Below, piece by piece: positions 47,601 through 60,039 of a stretch of 64,000 bases of DNA. Source of the stretch: Maylandia zebra (lineage: Eukaryota > Chordata > Actinopteri > Cichliformes > Cichlidae); contig NC_135173.1 of NCBI RefSeq assembly GCF_041146795.1, positions 57,650,865 through 57,714,864 of the forward strand, given 5' to 3'. The notes under the pieces are model-generated. The model had not been told where the DNA came from. It did no database searches and saw only the letters and a list, made by a program, of their open reading frames with translations. Both the position numbers and the translations under genes were made by a program. Positions within the stretch are counted from its first letter, which is position 1; the number at the start of each line of letters is the position of its first letter.

Positions 47601-50600
47601 TTTGCATAAGCTGACATGTTCTGTTATTACTGTAAACACAACTCTAATTAGATTCTGACACAGACAGAGTAGGAAAGTCAAAAATATATTAGTAGAGAGG
47701 GAATGCTTTGATAAGGGCATGCCAAGAGAAACAGAGTGGCCAATAAGTTAAAGGAAATATAAGACACTGAGAAATCAGCTTATTCTTTGAGACTGTAGCG
47801 GTACATTACTATACATCAACGTGGATACAATAAGTAAGAATAACAACATTAATTATTAGAGGCATTGAAGTACGCAGAAGAACTTTCAAATTTGAATATA
47901 TTCGAGGTGTAGTTGTTAGATGTTACTAATAATTATAGGAACCTCTATGTGTGTCCATCTTTTGTCAGCACACAATAACATGTAAAGAGTGAGGTCAGCT
48001 GGATGAAAACTTCTCTTATCTGTTGATCTATCAGATTTGGAAAATATTAGTAAACTAAGTGTACAGCTTTTACTATATCGGTAGTTAAAGGTTTAAAAAG
48101 GAGGACTGAATTTGAGGATACAAGAAGTTTAAAGCATGCAGCTAATTATTAACAAGGCAAGAGTGGAAAAAAGAGTCAGCACTCTGTTTATCCAGGATTG
48201 ACCCAAAGTTAATACTGATTACATAACACAGTATAAGTCACACAAACCAATAAATGGAGTCTCACCCTGTGTTTGGTACAAAAGATGTATCCAAGCCAAC
48301 TTTCAGTCCTTGAGCCAGCTATAGGTAAAGTAAAACTTGGAGTCAATAGTTTTTTTTAGGAACATTTAAACAATTAAATCAGTTTCTTAACCACAAACAC
48401 ACACCTGGTCCTCCACAGTGACTTCAGTACCCAGGGTGTTATCTGTGTTCCACTTCTGGTTGACGCTCAGGCCTAGCTCCTTCATCTTGTACTTGGTCTC
48501 CAGGCTCCCTGAGGCCTTCCCTGTATCTGTGTTACTGGAGCCAGATGTGTTGAACTCCTGGTGAAGGACCAATTAGCACAAAGCATGAGTGTGGAACGCA
48601 GGGTATTGTTGCGCAGATTGTTGAATTGTTGGATATCAAAATGGAAAAAGGAACTGAGACCAAATATAATTAGTCATGTCAAAAATACAGTGATAATCAT
48701 CAGCATGTACTCTACATATTAAACAATACAGATACACTGACATAATAAGACAGTCTCACAGATGAATGCATGCAAGACACTAATGAGGCAGAAGACAAAC
48801 AAAGTGAACACAAAAACAATGATAAACATGATGATTACAACAAAGTGATTATCTAAACTGCCACTGACAATAAGCACTAGAACACTTTTTCTAAACAAGA
48901 GTGCATGCTTAAAAACAAAGGAAAAAAGAGAACCTTGAAAAATATATGTAAGAATGCAATGTAATTCTCAGACAGTGGCTGTTGCCCTGACTTGCATTTA
49001 TTAAAATAAGATTAGACTGCTTTTATGCATAGTGAAATGAGTAAGAACAGTGCCAAGTCATTAGAAAAACACAAATCCACCTCCCAATGTTAATAAGACA
49101 TTTTTCTGTACTGGCATATCAACATCAGTCCTACCAGCAGAAATGTATTCTAGTTCCGATCACACCCATTCAAGTCAACAATGAAGATTCCACCAAATTC
49201 AACGCAGCATGGTTCAGAATTGGCTTTTAGCCTTGTGTCACTAAAATCACAATATTGTCAAAAATGTTACCGGATGCCAAGATGATTTTAGAGCCCTCTA
49301 AATGTTACCGGATGTGTATAGAATAGAGATATATATACAGCTACCACACATGAATGCTGTAGCAAATGTAAACAATATTAAATGGACTGGATCTTATACA
49401 ACATGCCTCTTTAACCTATATTCATACAGGCACTTTTTTCTATACCTAAGTGCTTTCTGTGTAACATTAATCCAATTCTTTCATGTGATGGATGCGTCAA
49501 AAACCAACTTGGGATTCAGTACTTTGCCCAATGATACTTTGGCAGACTGGAGAAGGCAGGGATTGAACCACCAATAAAAAAAAAGTACTTTATAACAGAA
49601 GGTAAGGTCAGCTAATTAATCCATATCCTGAGCCTGAATTTAGCTGGCACTTTTCAATGTATTTTATAAGCTAACCCTCTCAGCTAACGATCACAGATTT
49701 ATACAGCACAGCCCAATTACAGCTAGCTAGCTAACGGTATCTAGCTTGCCAACATCATTGCCAGTAAAATAATATCTGAAAGGTAATACGAGTTAGATAG
49801 TGTTCCAAATTACTTAAGGTAGCATTGTACAGAAATCTGTAATCTGTTAAAAAGTAATGCAACATGTGGCATTGTTTTTGTTTTGTTTTTTTATTTCAAA
49901 TTTTATTTTCAAAGCAAATTATATTTGATTTAAATTACAATCAGGGCTTTTCTCTAAATAAATTCTTTATTACAAAGTACATTTAAAGTGGTGCCCTGCT
50001 GATGATTTTTGTATCGACAAGTCTTTCAGTGTGTGCTAACGATAACTAATTTCATTTTACATGTCAAAGCAGAAAAAAAACCTGAGGTAATGATCAGATA
50101 AGTCATCACCACACACTATGTATGCGTCGCAAAACAACATATGTATATGAATCAACAACATATCTCTGTGTGAAAATCTGTCAACGAACTGAGACAACGG
50201 CAGCACAGTTTCTGTGATTGTACTTCTGTGAGTCCAAAGAGATGGTCCTTTAGCAAATCTCAATTCAGACACAAATATAAGAAAAGTCAATGCAGCTGTA
50301 TTAGAGACTGACTAATACATGCATCATGTTGTGACAAAGGCCTTCATAGCACATGATGTCCAATAGGGCTGTGCGATATGACCAAAATCTCATATCCCGA
50401 TATAAGAATTCTATCGTCGATAACGATATAAATCACAAAAATGTAACATTTTCTGTAAATTCTGTGAATCTCGGGCAGCTCGACTTGCTTGAAGTGTTTC
50501 CAGCTGGGCGTCGTGTAGCTGGAGTTGTAACAGTGACCATCAAAATGATGAAAAAATATTGCCGTAAACAGTTTATTTTGCGACACCACGAAACAAACGA

Positions 50601-53496
50601 TAGCGTAAAATGAAATGATAGATGTTTTTATATCATCATCCGATATATATCGTTATATCAAACAGCCCTAATGTCCAAGTTAAACTGTTCTAAAAGCTTA
50701 GTCACCATTACTGAAGCTACCAAACAAACACAGACGCTGCTTCCATCTTTAACACACTCAGGTGACATTTTATGGCATTTAAGAAAGATTGTGTGACTAA
50801 GAACCTCATCAATTACCTAGTAACTGACCAGGAGCAGCCCTAGTCATTTCCCTGGGTAACTGCAAACTGATCAGTGTTAAGTCATTCGATTCATCCTATA
50901 ATACAGAACACGACAATCAAAGTTACTGAGCTGTTTTGCTCTAGAGTAAAGGGGGCTGTTGACAGAATAATGAAACAATGCCATTCAGATTTTTTTTAAA
51001 TAGCTATAAAAGTGTAGTGCAGCCCTGCCACCCAATGCATCTTTTTGCTTTCTTCCCGTTTTTAAATTCCTCCAAGTCTCTTCTTTTCCTTATTTTCTCT
51101 CATACATATCTTATTACAATGATGGCTGTTTGGGGTGGCTGTGACTCAGGAGGTAAAGGAAGATCGGTGCCTCGATTCCCTGCCAATTTATTCTCAATTT
51201 ATTGGGAAATATACTTAACACCGAGTTGCCTCTGATGCATCCGCTGAAGTGGGAGTGTATGCGCAAATGTTAGACAAAGGGCTTGGATACAGAAAAAAGT
51301 GTGTGTGTGTGAGATTGTGTGAATGACGCTTGAGTAAAAAGACATTTACCACTGAACATGTTCAAAGTTTCAAATAATGAGGACTGGTTGTTTACAACTA
51401 CCCTGACTGCTCTAAACAGTCGTTTTCAGAAGTTTTTTTTTTTTTAACTCTTGGCTAAGCATGATGTCAGCTGGGAAATATCCCTCACATGGTATTCTCA
51501 GGCACACAGTGATGAGCACCGAAGCCCCACCCACCCACTGTTCAAACCTTTTCTGTTCAAAATGTAACCAATCAGTGGCTAAAAAAGAAGAGAAGCTAAA
51601 ATGTCTCGTTTCCACCAGTGAAATAAAGACCAAGTAAAACATAAATACAGGACTATTTTGAGCAGTAAAGGTAGCACAAAAAATTTAAATATTGAGCCTG
51701 AAATTAATATAATAGCTTAATAATATTCTTCTCCATTTTCTGGCATTTTATCAATCATACAACATACTGTTTGGTCAGGTATAATAATGCAAAAATAATG
51801 TAAAGGAGTACAACCCAAAGTAAAGACAATCTCCATAAAGAAATGGAAATAGTATAAATGAGTGTGAAGAGAGAGAAAATCATTTTTTCATGCTTTATGA
51901 ATATTATAAAGACAAAAAAACAAATTAACCACAATAACAACTGAAAAAATGACTTGTAATTGAACAAAGGTTTAGGTAAGTTAACAGAACAGAAATCCAT
52001 GGAAACTTGTTCTGAGTTACACAGACAGACAGAGCAGTCAGCCCTGACACCGATCTTACCATCTACATTAGAGAGCGAGCAGTCCAGGGCAGCAGCGTGG
52101 AGACAGAGCAGGGGTTAGGAAAGGTGACCAGAGAGACAGACAAGCCACAAATGCACACCTGCAGGCCTGTCATGTTTCTCAAGAACAGAGAGCACATTAA
52201 GCCAAGCAGGTCCACATTCGTCCACCTGAGATGTTTTTACACATGAACTCAACAGACGTGTTCTAATGGAAATAACTCTGTTTGGTTAAGGTGAGGGTCA
52301 CCTGAAGGAAGCAGCACAGACAGTATATGACATTCAGTCACTTGCTATGAATTCTCTAAACAATCACCTATCAAATTGCCACACAGAGATTTAATGTCCA
52401 GTCTGTCTGGACTTCTGCCTTCGTGCAGGCAGCACAATGTCTAAAGAGTTCAGAGGTATAGTTTATGTGTGAAAACAGCTTTAAATCCCTTTCAGCTCCG
52501 AGTCACAGCAGGAGTCCAGTTACTGTAATTAAATAAGGCATTGAGCATGAGAGGGTACCTGTGCAGCAGGATTTGGAGGTTAGAGATTAGCATGAAAAGG
52601 CAAAGGAAAGGTGAAGAATAAAGAAAGAACATGAAAAGAAAAAAGTGTTCTCACCACTCCGCTTTGTGATTTGGTCTTGAGGTCCAGCTTCACAACACCA
52701 AAGCCTGATTGATTACAAAATATGAGTTAATAGTTATTATGTGCAAGACAAATCAGAGACAGGAAGGTTTAAAAAGGCATAATTTAACATTTTTAGATAG
52801 ATTTCCTCCACAAAGGTGGTTTATTAATTGTAAAGACTAAGCCACGTTGTGGTCAGACTAGCTGTAACATCATTTTAAAATGTTAAACGAGCAACAGACG
52901 AGCTTGTAAACCTTCCTTCACGGTTTCCTACACAGACTTTACTTGGACAGGCTGCCCAGGTATGCTGGCGGGCACCCAATTTATTTACTAAAAGACAAGT
53001 TGATTTCTTTTGTTTTTTAAAATTCAATCACTGCTTACCAGTTACATCTGCTCATTCTCAAGTGCTTCACCACATTCGAGGTGCTGCTCTGACAGTTCTC
53101 CATTTCATTCAGCTTCCTTTAGAGACTCTTGTCTGTTGTTAGATTTATACAATTTATATACTCCATGAATTCATACATAAATTATATATTTTTTGTACAT
53201 ACTGGTATCTCCTTCAAAAAACAAATATGTACCTTATATGTACAAAACTGTAATTTCAGCGTTCAAAAAATGAGTATCTAATGTCTGAAATTATATCCAG
53301 ACTTTTAGTTCTGTTCACATCAGTGTATTTATTAAATGTGTAGTGTGGATAAGAAGCACACAGAATAAGTTGTACTTTAGGAATTCCCCACAGTTAATAA
53401 TTTACTCCTAAGCTTAAAACAGTGCTCACCATATCCCTTGCTGAATATATCTTTGGCGGCCTTGCCCAGGTCTGAGTATGCTGGAGGGACAGCCAT
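44680..53496 (-). CDS. vdac3: Voltage-dependent anion-selective channel protein 3
   Basis: Eight coding exons on the minus strand, from the start: 53430-53496, 52655-52704, 48405-48557, 48266-48318, 47218-47439, 46592-46742, 46433-46490 and 44680-44771. They total 846 nt, 281 residues plus TAA, the standard length for this 19-strand beta-barrel porin. The N-terminal helix region is [20 protein letters not shown]. The GLK motif is at 94-96 and the protein ends [13 protein letters not shown]. Residue 73 is Gln (NQKWNTDN), as in VDAC3; VDAC1 and VDAC2 have Glu, which favours the VDAC3 call. The role is ATP/ADP and metabolite flux across the outer mitochondrial membrane. The coding exon begins at 53500 after an acceptor CAG, so the 5' UTR continues upstream, probably at 56195-56330. 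Unlike human VDAC3, only one cysteine (C127) is present. An orthology check against vdac1 and vdac2 would settle the paralogue. Confidence 0.95.
45622..45931. mobile_element. hAT-type MITE, 310 bp, nested in a Tc1 relic
   Basis: Exact 8-bp duplication cttaaacc (45614-45621 and 45932-45939). Ends are ataggtgtcaaactc and the complement of caggggtgtcaaactc. Repeated tggcccgc words lie near the left end. Confidence 0.87.
46228..46316 (+). repeat. Short interspersed repeat tail, copy 3
   Basis: Contains tataaagcgccttgaggcaa and ataaataaaattgaat; inserted close to the right end of the Tc1 relic 45031-46351. Confidence 0.65.
49300..49575 (-). repeat. tRNA-derived SINE copy
   Basis: Contains ttctatacctaagtgctttc, aacttgggattcagtacttt then gcccaatgatactttggcag and agggattgaaccacc, the complement of a tRNA-like B box region. 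The upper part is degenerate and the left border uncertain. Confidence 0.6.
50364..50670. mobile_element. hAT-type MITE, 307 bp, internally deleted copy
   Basis: Exact 8-bp duplication atgtccaa (50356-50363 and 50671-50678); ends tagggctg and cagcccta. It matches 28035-28703 over both ends but lacks that copy's middle, and in turn keeps about 30 bases (near 50409-50438) lost from the longer copy. Confidence 0.92.
51129..51350 (+). repeat. tRNA-derived SINE copy
   Basis: ggtggctgtgactcaggagg resembles an A box and gtgcctcgattcc a B box of an RNA polymerase III promoter. The tail reads ccgagttgcctctgatgcat, then tgtgtgaatgacgcttgagt. Same family as 24770, 39835, 49300 and 57270. Confidence 0.65.
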
Positions 53497-53639
53497 TGTG
53501 CTGGAGAAGATAAAGGCAGATGTTTCTTTTGTCAAATTTGAAACTTCACAATATTCTACACAAGTGTTTAAAGGCTTAGCAGTAAAAACTCATCTTTAGA
53601 AACAGGGTATGACCATCCATGTTGTTCATCAATTGGTTA

Positions 53640-54230
53640 TACTGCTCAGTTAAGTGCTCATACTGAATGAGCACTTAACAAAAGTTAAAGTCTCAGTGGT
53701 TTTTGTATATAGTCACAGGTTACTTCACTAGATATACATATTCAGCTGCTTTTTAAAAAAAATATCTAATCAGCCAATAACAAGGCCACTGCATTAAGGC
53801 ATGGGTATAAAGATGGTCATGACCTGCTAAAGTTTAAACTGAGAACAGAGAATGTTTGCAGAGCATGTCTGAAACAGAGAAACTATCCAGTGAGCAGCAG
53901 TTCTCCATGAAAATGCCTTGATGCAAGAAGTCAGAGCACAATGGTCAGACTGCTTAAAGCTGACAGGAATGCAACAGTAACTCAAATAACCACTCATCAC
54001 AACTAAGGTATGCAGAAGAGCATCTGTGAATTCACAACATGTTGAACCATGAAGCACATGAGTTGCAGCAGCAGAAGACCGCCTGTCAGCCAAGAACTGG
54101 AAACAGGTTCCATCAAGATCACAAGCCATTCTCAAACTGGGTTCTTGAACATGATAATGATTTTCATTGTACTTCATTCTTCACTGTCTCTACAGTCACC
54201 AGAACCTTTTTGAAAGTTGCTGACGTTTGA
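53640..54230 (+). mobile_element. Tc1-type transposon relic
   Basis: Follows in order the same element as the minus-strand relic at 18857-20000: tctaatcagccaataacaag, gatgcaagaagtcagagcac, caacagtaactcaaataacc and gcagaagagcatctgtga. The segment near 54144-54170 encodes FLEHDNDF. A large central part is deleted. A 12-bp perfect inverted repeat lies at 53649-53679. Confidence 0.75.
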
Positions 54231-55226
54231 GATTTTTTGCTGAAGTCCCCATTTTGTTAGGATGGACTCCCGTGTACCTACTGAATGCAATAACTGCCTG
54301 TACCTGATTAAACAGTCGGGTTACCTATTGACATCCAGCAGAAGGGAACAAGCTGTTCTTTGATAGACTCCTTTTAAGCAAACAACAGTATTCAGGCAGA
54401 AACTGGTGTACTTTGGTTAAGCAAGAAGAGCCACCAAGCAATGCACTGAGTCAGGAAGGTCCAAAAAACCTCAAGCAGAAAACTGTTTCAATGCCCAATC
54501 CATTAGGTTCAACTCTATGCTGTTCTGTGTTTACTACACCACCAGTCAGCGGTTACGACCTGGAGAGCTACAGTGGTTTCACATGGGATTCACAAGCTGC
54601 ACAAACACCTGGGTTAACTGCTCTGTTCTGTATCTCTTTTTCCTCGTGATCTCAAGAGCTTTGACAGACAATATAAGAATGAACCATAACCTGTACATGA
54701 ACATCTACAGCGCAATACAGGACCAAATAACAAAGCTAAGCTGTGTTTTACACAGTGTCAACCTAACAGAAGCTACGCCAATGTTAAAACCACAACTAAC
54801 ATGTCCACTTGGATTCAAACCAGTTTCCACGAAACATAAGAATTTAAACAGTTGCCACAGTGAACATGAATCAAGTTCTGCTGCATTTTGGTTGTTGTGA
54901 GATGCATGCCATTGATGATGATGACTTTTACAAGGTGTTAAAGTGAGTAAACCTTTGATAATTAGTATGCAGGGTGCAAACAGCAAAGTGGCAGCAGTTT
55001 GTAGGTAATTCCCTCTAGCTACTGTACGCCAAGAGCTCTTTCTTGCGTATTTGTAATGGTCTTCTACTAAAGCATATACTGTGGTAAAGCGAGTTGACTT
55101 TAGTTCTGACAGCAGTACTGTAATTATCAGGCTCTGGCTCTCTCTTACTCTCATTATATTTGATGAAACATCTGCTGTTATTACTGCACTTATGGTAACC
55201 TACCCTACCTACCTACCTACTATGTT

Positions 55227-55291
55227 GTTATTATATTATATTATATTATATTATATTATATTATATTATATTATATTATATTATATTATAG
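55227..55291. repeat. (ATTAT)n pentanucleotide satellite
   Basis: About a dozen tandem units of ttata/attat, preceded by a short (CTAC)n run at 55203-55220. Confidence 0.95.
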
Positions 55292-56194
55292 GAAACCACT
55301 GCACACACGTTTGGGTGTGTGTGTGTGTGACAAGATATGCACTCACAGTAAGAGCAAGGAAATGAGAAACTAGCGGTACTGTACTGATGACTGATGTAAC
55401 TCTAAATAGACTCACACGGAGCTCTAAACGAGACATGTGCAAAATAATTTGGTAAATAAGATAAAGCCACATTTCCATATATTTGTACACGCGCGCTAAC
55501 TCATGAACCGGCTACGATTGCTGCATGAAGAACAAAAAACTCAATGTGGGATAGCATACAAAAGGGGGGCTCCGTGTTTCTTTCTCTACTGAATATACTG
55601 CAGTTATAATCGGACTATTACCTTATGTGTACAAGCAGCTGGTATAGATAAGTTCCCAAGTGACCAATGCTAAACAACAGCTCGTTCTGCTCATCGCAAA
55701 CGTTCAGTGCTGCATCTCTTAGTTGGGACAAAGGATAGCAGATGGCCGGGAGGAAGGCGTATAGGGGGTTTGACAGTCAGTTAGCTGGTTGCTGTCTAAG
55801 TTGCACTGACACACTAACAAGCAAAAAATATGATAGTTGCGAGCATATTAGTGACACCCTACTCCTTTCCCAAGCACACACACGCACGCACACTTTTATA
55901 TCCAGCTAAACAGAAACCCCACTGGTACGGCTGCTAAATCCGTGCCTAGCTTGACTGTTCTGTGTCGCTGCAATGGAGCTCTAGAAACCAATGAACCAAA
56001 GGATTTAACTGTGCACTGCAAAGCTAAACATCATTACATAACAGATACCGTTAGCTATACCGTTACAACATGCTAGCTGGACATCTAACCTTGGAGATAA
56101 ACGCACAATTCTCAAAGAAGCAACAGCACATATAAATAACTACGCAGGGGTTATAAAGATCAGCGATGTGTTTAACATTTATCAGCACTGTTAC

Positions 56195-56330
56195 CGATGC
56201 AGCAAAGGTATTTGCAAAAGGAGTCTGCACAGCCCGGAGCGTCCCTGGCGTGATGCGGTGGAGTGAATTGACAGCTAACCTAGCTTGGAAATGCTTATAA
56301 CGGGGACAGGGCACAATGAAGGAGATCTAT
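56195..56330 (-). other. vdac3: Probable non-coding first exon of vdac3
   Basis: On the minus strand a GC-richer block ends at 56195 in a usable donor (CATCG|GTAACA at 56194-56193). The first vdac3 coding exon starts at 53500, right after a TCTCCAG acceptor, so an upstream 5' UTR exon is required, and this is the best candidate next to the NRF-1-type promoter motif. The upper boundary is a guess. Joining it would give a first intron of 2.7 kb. Transcript evidence would be decisive. Confidence 0.45.
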
Positions 56331-56334
56331 CATG

Positions 56335-56344
56335 GCGCATGCGC
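56335..56344. promoter_or_regulatory. NRF-1-type palindrome at the presumed vdac3 promoter
   Basis: The ten bases gcgcatgcgc match the core of the nuclear respiratory factor 1 site. They sit just upstream of the candidate non-coding first exon of the minus-strand vdac3, a nuclear gene for a mitochondrial protein. NRF-1 control of such genes is established in general; its use here is inferred from position. Confidence 0.5.
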
Positions 56345-56689
56345 GCTATCGACTAGAAGCGAACAAAGAGGTATTATAAGAGCAAGAGATATATCTGAGA
56401 CACTGTTAATGTGAGGCAGTAAACGTTTATTAGAACACAGAGGCGGACAACAACGTGCCTTATTCGTGGACGCTTAGTCTTTGGACATTAATGCAGCTTT
56501 CAGACTGTCAGTCACATTTACTGTATCTTACTGTAGATAGATACACTGTGTGTCCAGGAGACGTGGCAGAAAGGAAGCAAGTTCTTCCCTTCCACCTGGG
56601 AAGAGAAATGGAGCAGAGGTAGTTTTGAAGGAAGAGAAGGCATGAGGCATGAGTTTGAAGCTGGAAATCAAAGGGGTGATGTAAAATGT

Positions 56690-57010
56690 TGTCAATCCAT
56701 ATATCCCAGAGGTTGGAAGACAAAGAAGAGAAAGAGGAATTTAGTAAGTTAGACGAAATGGTAGAGAGTATCCCAAGGATAGATAGGTTGGTGAACAGAC
56801 TTGGATGGAATGGAAATGTATGTGAACGGAAGACATGTGATGAGGATGGGTTGGGTAGGGGTGGTGTTAAAGAGAGAAATGCAGGACAGATGGTAGTGGA
56901 TTTTGGAAAAAGGATGAAAATAGCTGTGGTGAACACAAAGTTAAAAAATAGGAGGGAATATAGGGTGAGGTATAAGAGTGGAGGAATGACTGATCATTTC
57001 TTCCTGACTG
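56690..57010 (+). mobile_element. Non-LTR retrotransposon endonuclease fragment (RTE-like)
   Basis: The open frame reads GVKERNAGQMVVDFGKRMKI, then AVVNTKLKNRREYRVRYKSG and GMTDHFF. This resembles the APE endonuclease region of RTE-type LINEs in fish, upstream of their reverse transcriptase. No reverse transcriptase was seen after it. It lies between the vdac3 and slc25a1 promoters. Confidence 0.65.
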
Positions 57011-57269
57011 GCAGCTCCATCTTCAACATCCTGTTGCTAAGTATGGAAGACAATGAATGTGGAAACATCAGTCGTCATACAGTTTTTGTGCTTTTGGACA
57101 TATATTCTGGTCATTTACTTTTATGTGCTGTTATCTGAAATAAAACTGAATTAGTCTGATATATCAGCTTGTAAAGAGATTGTGAGGAAAGAACCACTGT
57201 GAGTTTTGGTGTTGAAGAAATGCCAGTTGAAATTGAACTCATGTAATACCACTTTTTAATGGATTTTAA

Positions 57270-57560
57270 ATGCTATTTCTATAGAACCCTTGTGCTTAAA
57301 CTGAGCACTCAAAGCACATTTTCCTATAAGCCTCAGTCACCCAAGCAGACATCAGACATTCATTCAAGGATTTTTCTCTATACCTAAGCACTTTGTCTAA
57401 TCTTCATGCACATTCCGATAGATGGCAACTTGGGATTTAGTGGTTTCCTTAAGGACACTTCGACATATAGACTGGAGTAGCCGGGGAACTGATCCATCAA
57501 CCTTCAGTTTGATAGATGACCCATTCTACTGGTATAGTGAGTCAATGCAACTTTTATTTA
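57270..57560 (-). repeat. tRNA-derived SINE copy
   Basis: Contains ctgagcactcaaagcaca, ttctctatacctaagcac, acttgggatttagtggtttc, aaggacacttcgacatatag and gggaactgatccatcaacc (complement of a B box). Confidence 0.65.
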
Positions 57561-60039
57561 AACACTCAAAAGAACATTTGTCTATTTCTGGGACCAGCAC
57601 TCCAATACAGGAAGTCTGGATCCGCTCTCTAACTAATCCTAATCTCTGATCCTATGAGTATTACCCAGTTGGCAATACAGAGCTTAAATGGGGCAGATGG
57701 TTGAGGGGACTCGCCCAGTTCTAATTGCCTCAAAAGTCATCCATGTGTCTACCCTGCCTCCACAGATAAAAACCAGACTCTGAGTAGTTTTACATGCCCG
57801 GTCAGTATCTTACCAGCCACACCAATTCCGACAACTGCCCTGTAGATTAGTGCACTTGGTAACAAACTGTGTTAAATATAACAGGTTGGAAAACTAAGCC
57901 CCAAGGGTCAGTTACTTTTAAAGGGCTGGAGTAACCTGTACGAGTTATTTATACTAATGCAGATTAATACTCAGGTTTTAACCTTTACTGTTTCACAAAG
58001 GGTTAAAAAGGGAATGTCCACTCCTTAGATTTTTTTTTATTAGAACAATTTAGCAAGAACAAAGCAAAGGGGGAATCAAATCATCTGAATTATACTTATC
58101 TAATGAACCTACTCTGAGCTAATGCTAACTTTTGTCTGATCTTTGTGAGGAGAAAAGTTGGAGAGAACAGGCACATCCAGATCTGAAGTTGTGCTTATCT
58201 CTGTGCTCTGTGAAGTCCTCTTGATTCTATAATATAACACGGCAAAAATGAGCAGAAGAAAAGGCAAAAAATACAAGACCGATTTGCAGGTTAATAGTTT
58301 GGGCAGCTGTTAAATCCTCTGGCATCTCTGCAGCACTTTTCGGCCGTGAACATCTTACAAAGGGCAGAAATCTTTATCTCATCTGCACAAGATTTTTATA
58401 CCCAGTCATCCCTTCTCTTTCTGGACATTACATTTTCTGAGATGACATCTGGCCTCACCCACTCTGACATCCATAGACTGTTGTTGACTACTAATCACCC
58501 GGTGTCCAGTCACACCTTATCATCCTCTCTCTGACTTTTCCACATGCATGATTTAAAGCAAAGTTTAAACTTTAAAATCACTTAATTACATTTTCTTCTT
58601 TGCTGTGTTATTCTTTGTGTTAAAATTCTATTACATATGAACATTCAATCAAATATAAATACAATTCAGTTCATGTTTCATTCAGTTTATGCAATTTTAT
58701 TTCAATTAGCTTATTCTCATATGTACATCCATTTTAGTAAATCCCTTTTTAATTCAAATACAAAGGAATACTTTCTCTCACTTCAAACTCAGTGTTTATT
58801 GATCACACTATACGCAGTACAATTTCTTTTATCAAATCAGTCATGTTAAAATCAGATATTCTTTTAGGTCCGTGGCTCTTCAGCTTTGCTCCCTCCCTCC
58901 CTCCCTCACCCACTCACTCCAAAGTCAGACTCTCAGTGTGACAGAGGCCTGTCATTAGAACCATTATTTTCCAAGGTCCAAACTGGATCATGTCTACATA
59001 ATCCAGACATTAGAACAGTTTTAATTACTCAAACTGCATTTCTCATGCAGCACATTAATCAGACTTATGCTTTTATTATATCTTTGATTAAGAATAAGGA
59101 TGATTTACTATATTTTTCAAAAGCACATATAGAAAAAAGTCTGTTGCAGCACTCTGCATCACTTTTAACATATAAGGCTGGATGTTAAAGACCTTTTACC
59201 CTCAGATGTGATGAGAAGCTGGGAGGACTTCAATCTCTCTCTGTCCCCAAATGGCATCTGGGAAAAGGCAAAGCCTCTTGAAGAAATGGGTACAGGGTTA
59301 AACATTAATACAAATCAAAGTTTAACTTCATCCAACTTCAGTTAATGTGATGTTAGATAAGCTATAGGAAAATTAATGGTTAAGCTAGAGCTCTGTGCGG
59401 AGGTCTTGAGCCACTGCACAGTTCATCATATTTTACTTCCAAGAAGTTACCTTATTGTAATTTTTAAAGTGGTCCTGTGAAATAGTTTTCCATCATTTAG
59501 AGTGTTTCACTGGACACTGGCTGCTTGTCATTTTCAGTCAAGTCCTTGTACCTTACAGTTTTCAGACACATGTTTTGTTTGTTTGTTTGTTAAGTCACTT
59601 AGGACCATTAAAAAAAATCAACAGCAGATTTTCAAAGTAATCTGAAAAAGGAAAAAGATTTGCACAGGAACTAAGAGGTGAATCTAACCCTATAGTTTAT
59701 CCATATGCTGTTACTGACTCCTCATCAGAAATGGTCTCAGTGGCAAGGTGACTGTCTTGACGAAGGGAAACAAGGAATAAGAAAGTTCAGTCCGTGTTAA
59801 GAATAAAGGTAGTCATATGAAATATTGACTTTAAAGTTCATTAGAACTTGTACAAACTCTGTTTTTGCAATATTGCAGAATAAAGTCCTGTACTGTACAC
59901 TCACTCCAGCCCAGCAGGTGGCGGAAATAAGTCCAATTATACGAGGTTAATCGCCGCACAGAAGAATGAAAAGAAGAGAAACGGCGCCCTCTAAAGGCGT
60001 GTCAAGTATGTCGCTTAATGAGGCCGGTCCTCCTTAAAT
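57561..60039. other. vdac3-slc25a1 intergenic DNA
   Basis: No gene recognised. There is a (CCCT)n run near 58890-58906, and CTCF-like words at 59911-59924 and 59984-59994. Confidence 0.6.

Larger units (their letters stand above)
48558..52654. other. vdac3: Second vdac3 coding intron
   Basis: A 4.1-kb intron. It contains SINE copies near 49300 and 51129 and the 307-bp hAT element; other parts show nothing recognisable. Confidence 0.8.
53500..56194. other. vdac3: Presumed first (5' UTR) intron of vdac3
   Basis: Holds a Tc1-type relic, a pentanucleotide satellite and short dinucleotide tracts. Open frames of up to 149 codons here show no recognisable protein. Confidence 0.5.

Noticed and set aside
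51129..51200. Functional tRNA gene
   Set aside because: A- and B-box-like words are present but a cloverleaf is not; it belongs to a dispersed SINE family with degenerate copies in the window.
53649..53679. Transcription terminator hairpin
   Set aside because: A 12-bp inverted repeat in a vertebrate intron without a T-run; it lies at the edge of a Tc1 relic.
54705..55154. Minus-strand open frame of 149 codons in the presumed first vdac3 intron
   Set aside because: No recognisable protein; composition is ordinary intronic DNA and it overlaps another open frame on the + strand (54517-54900).
55203..55291. CRISPR-like or satellite array
   Set aside because: Units are 4-5 bp with no spacers: simple microsatellites.
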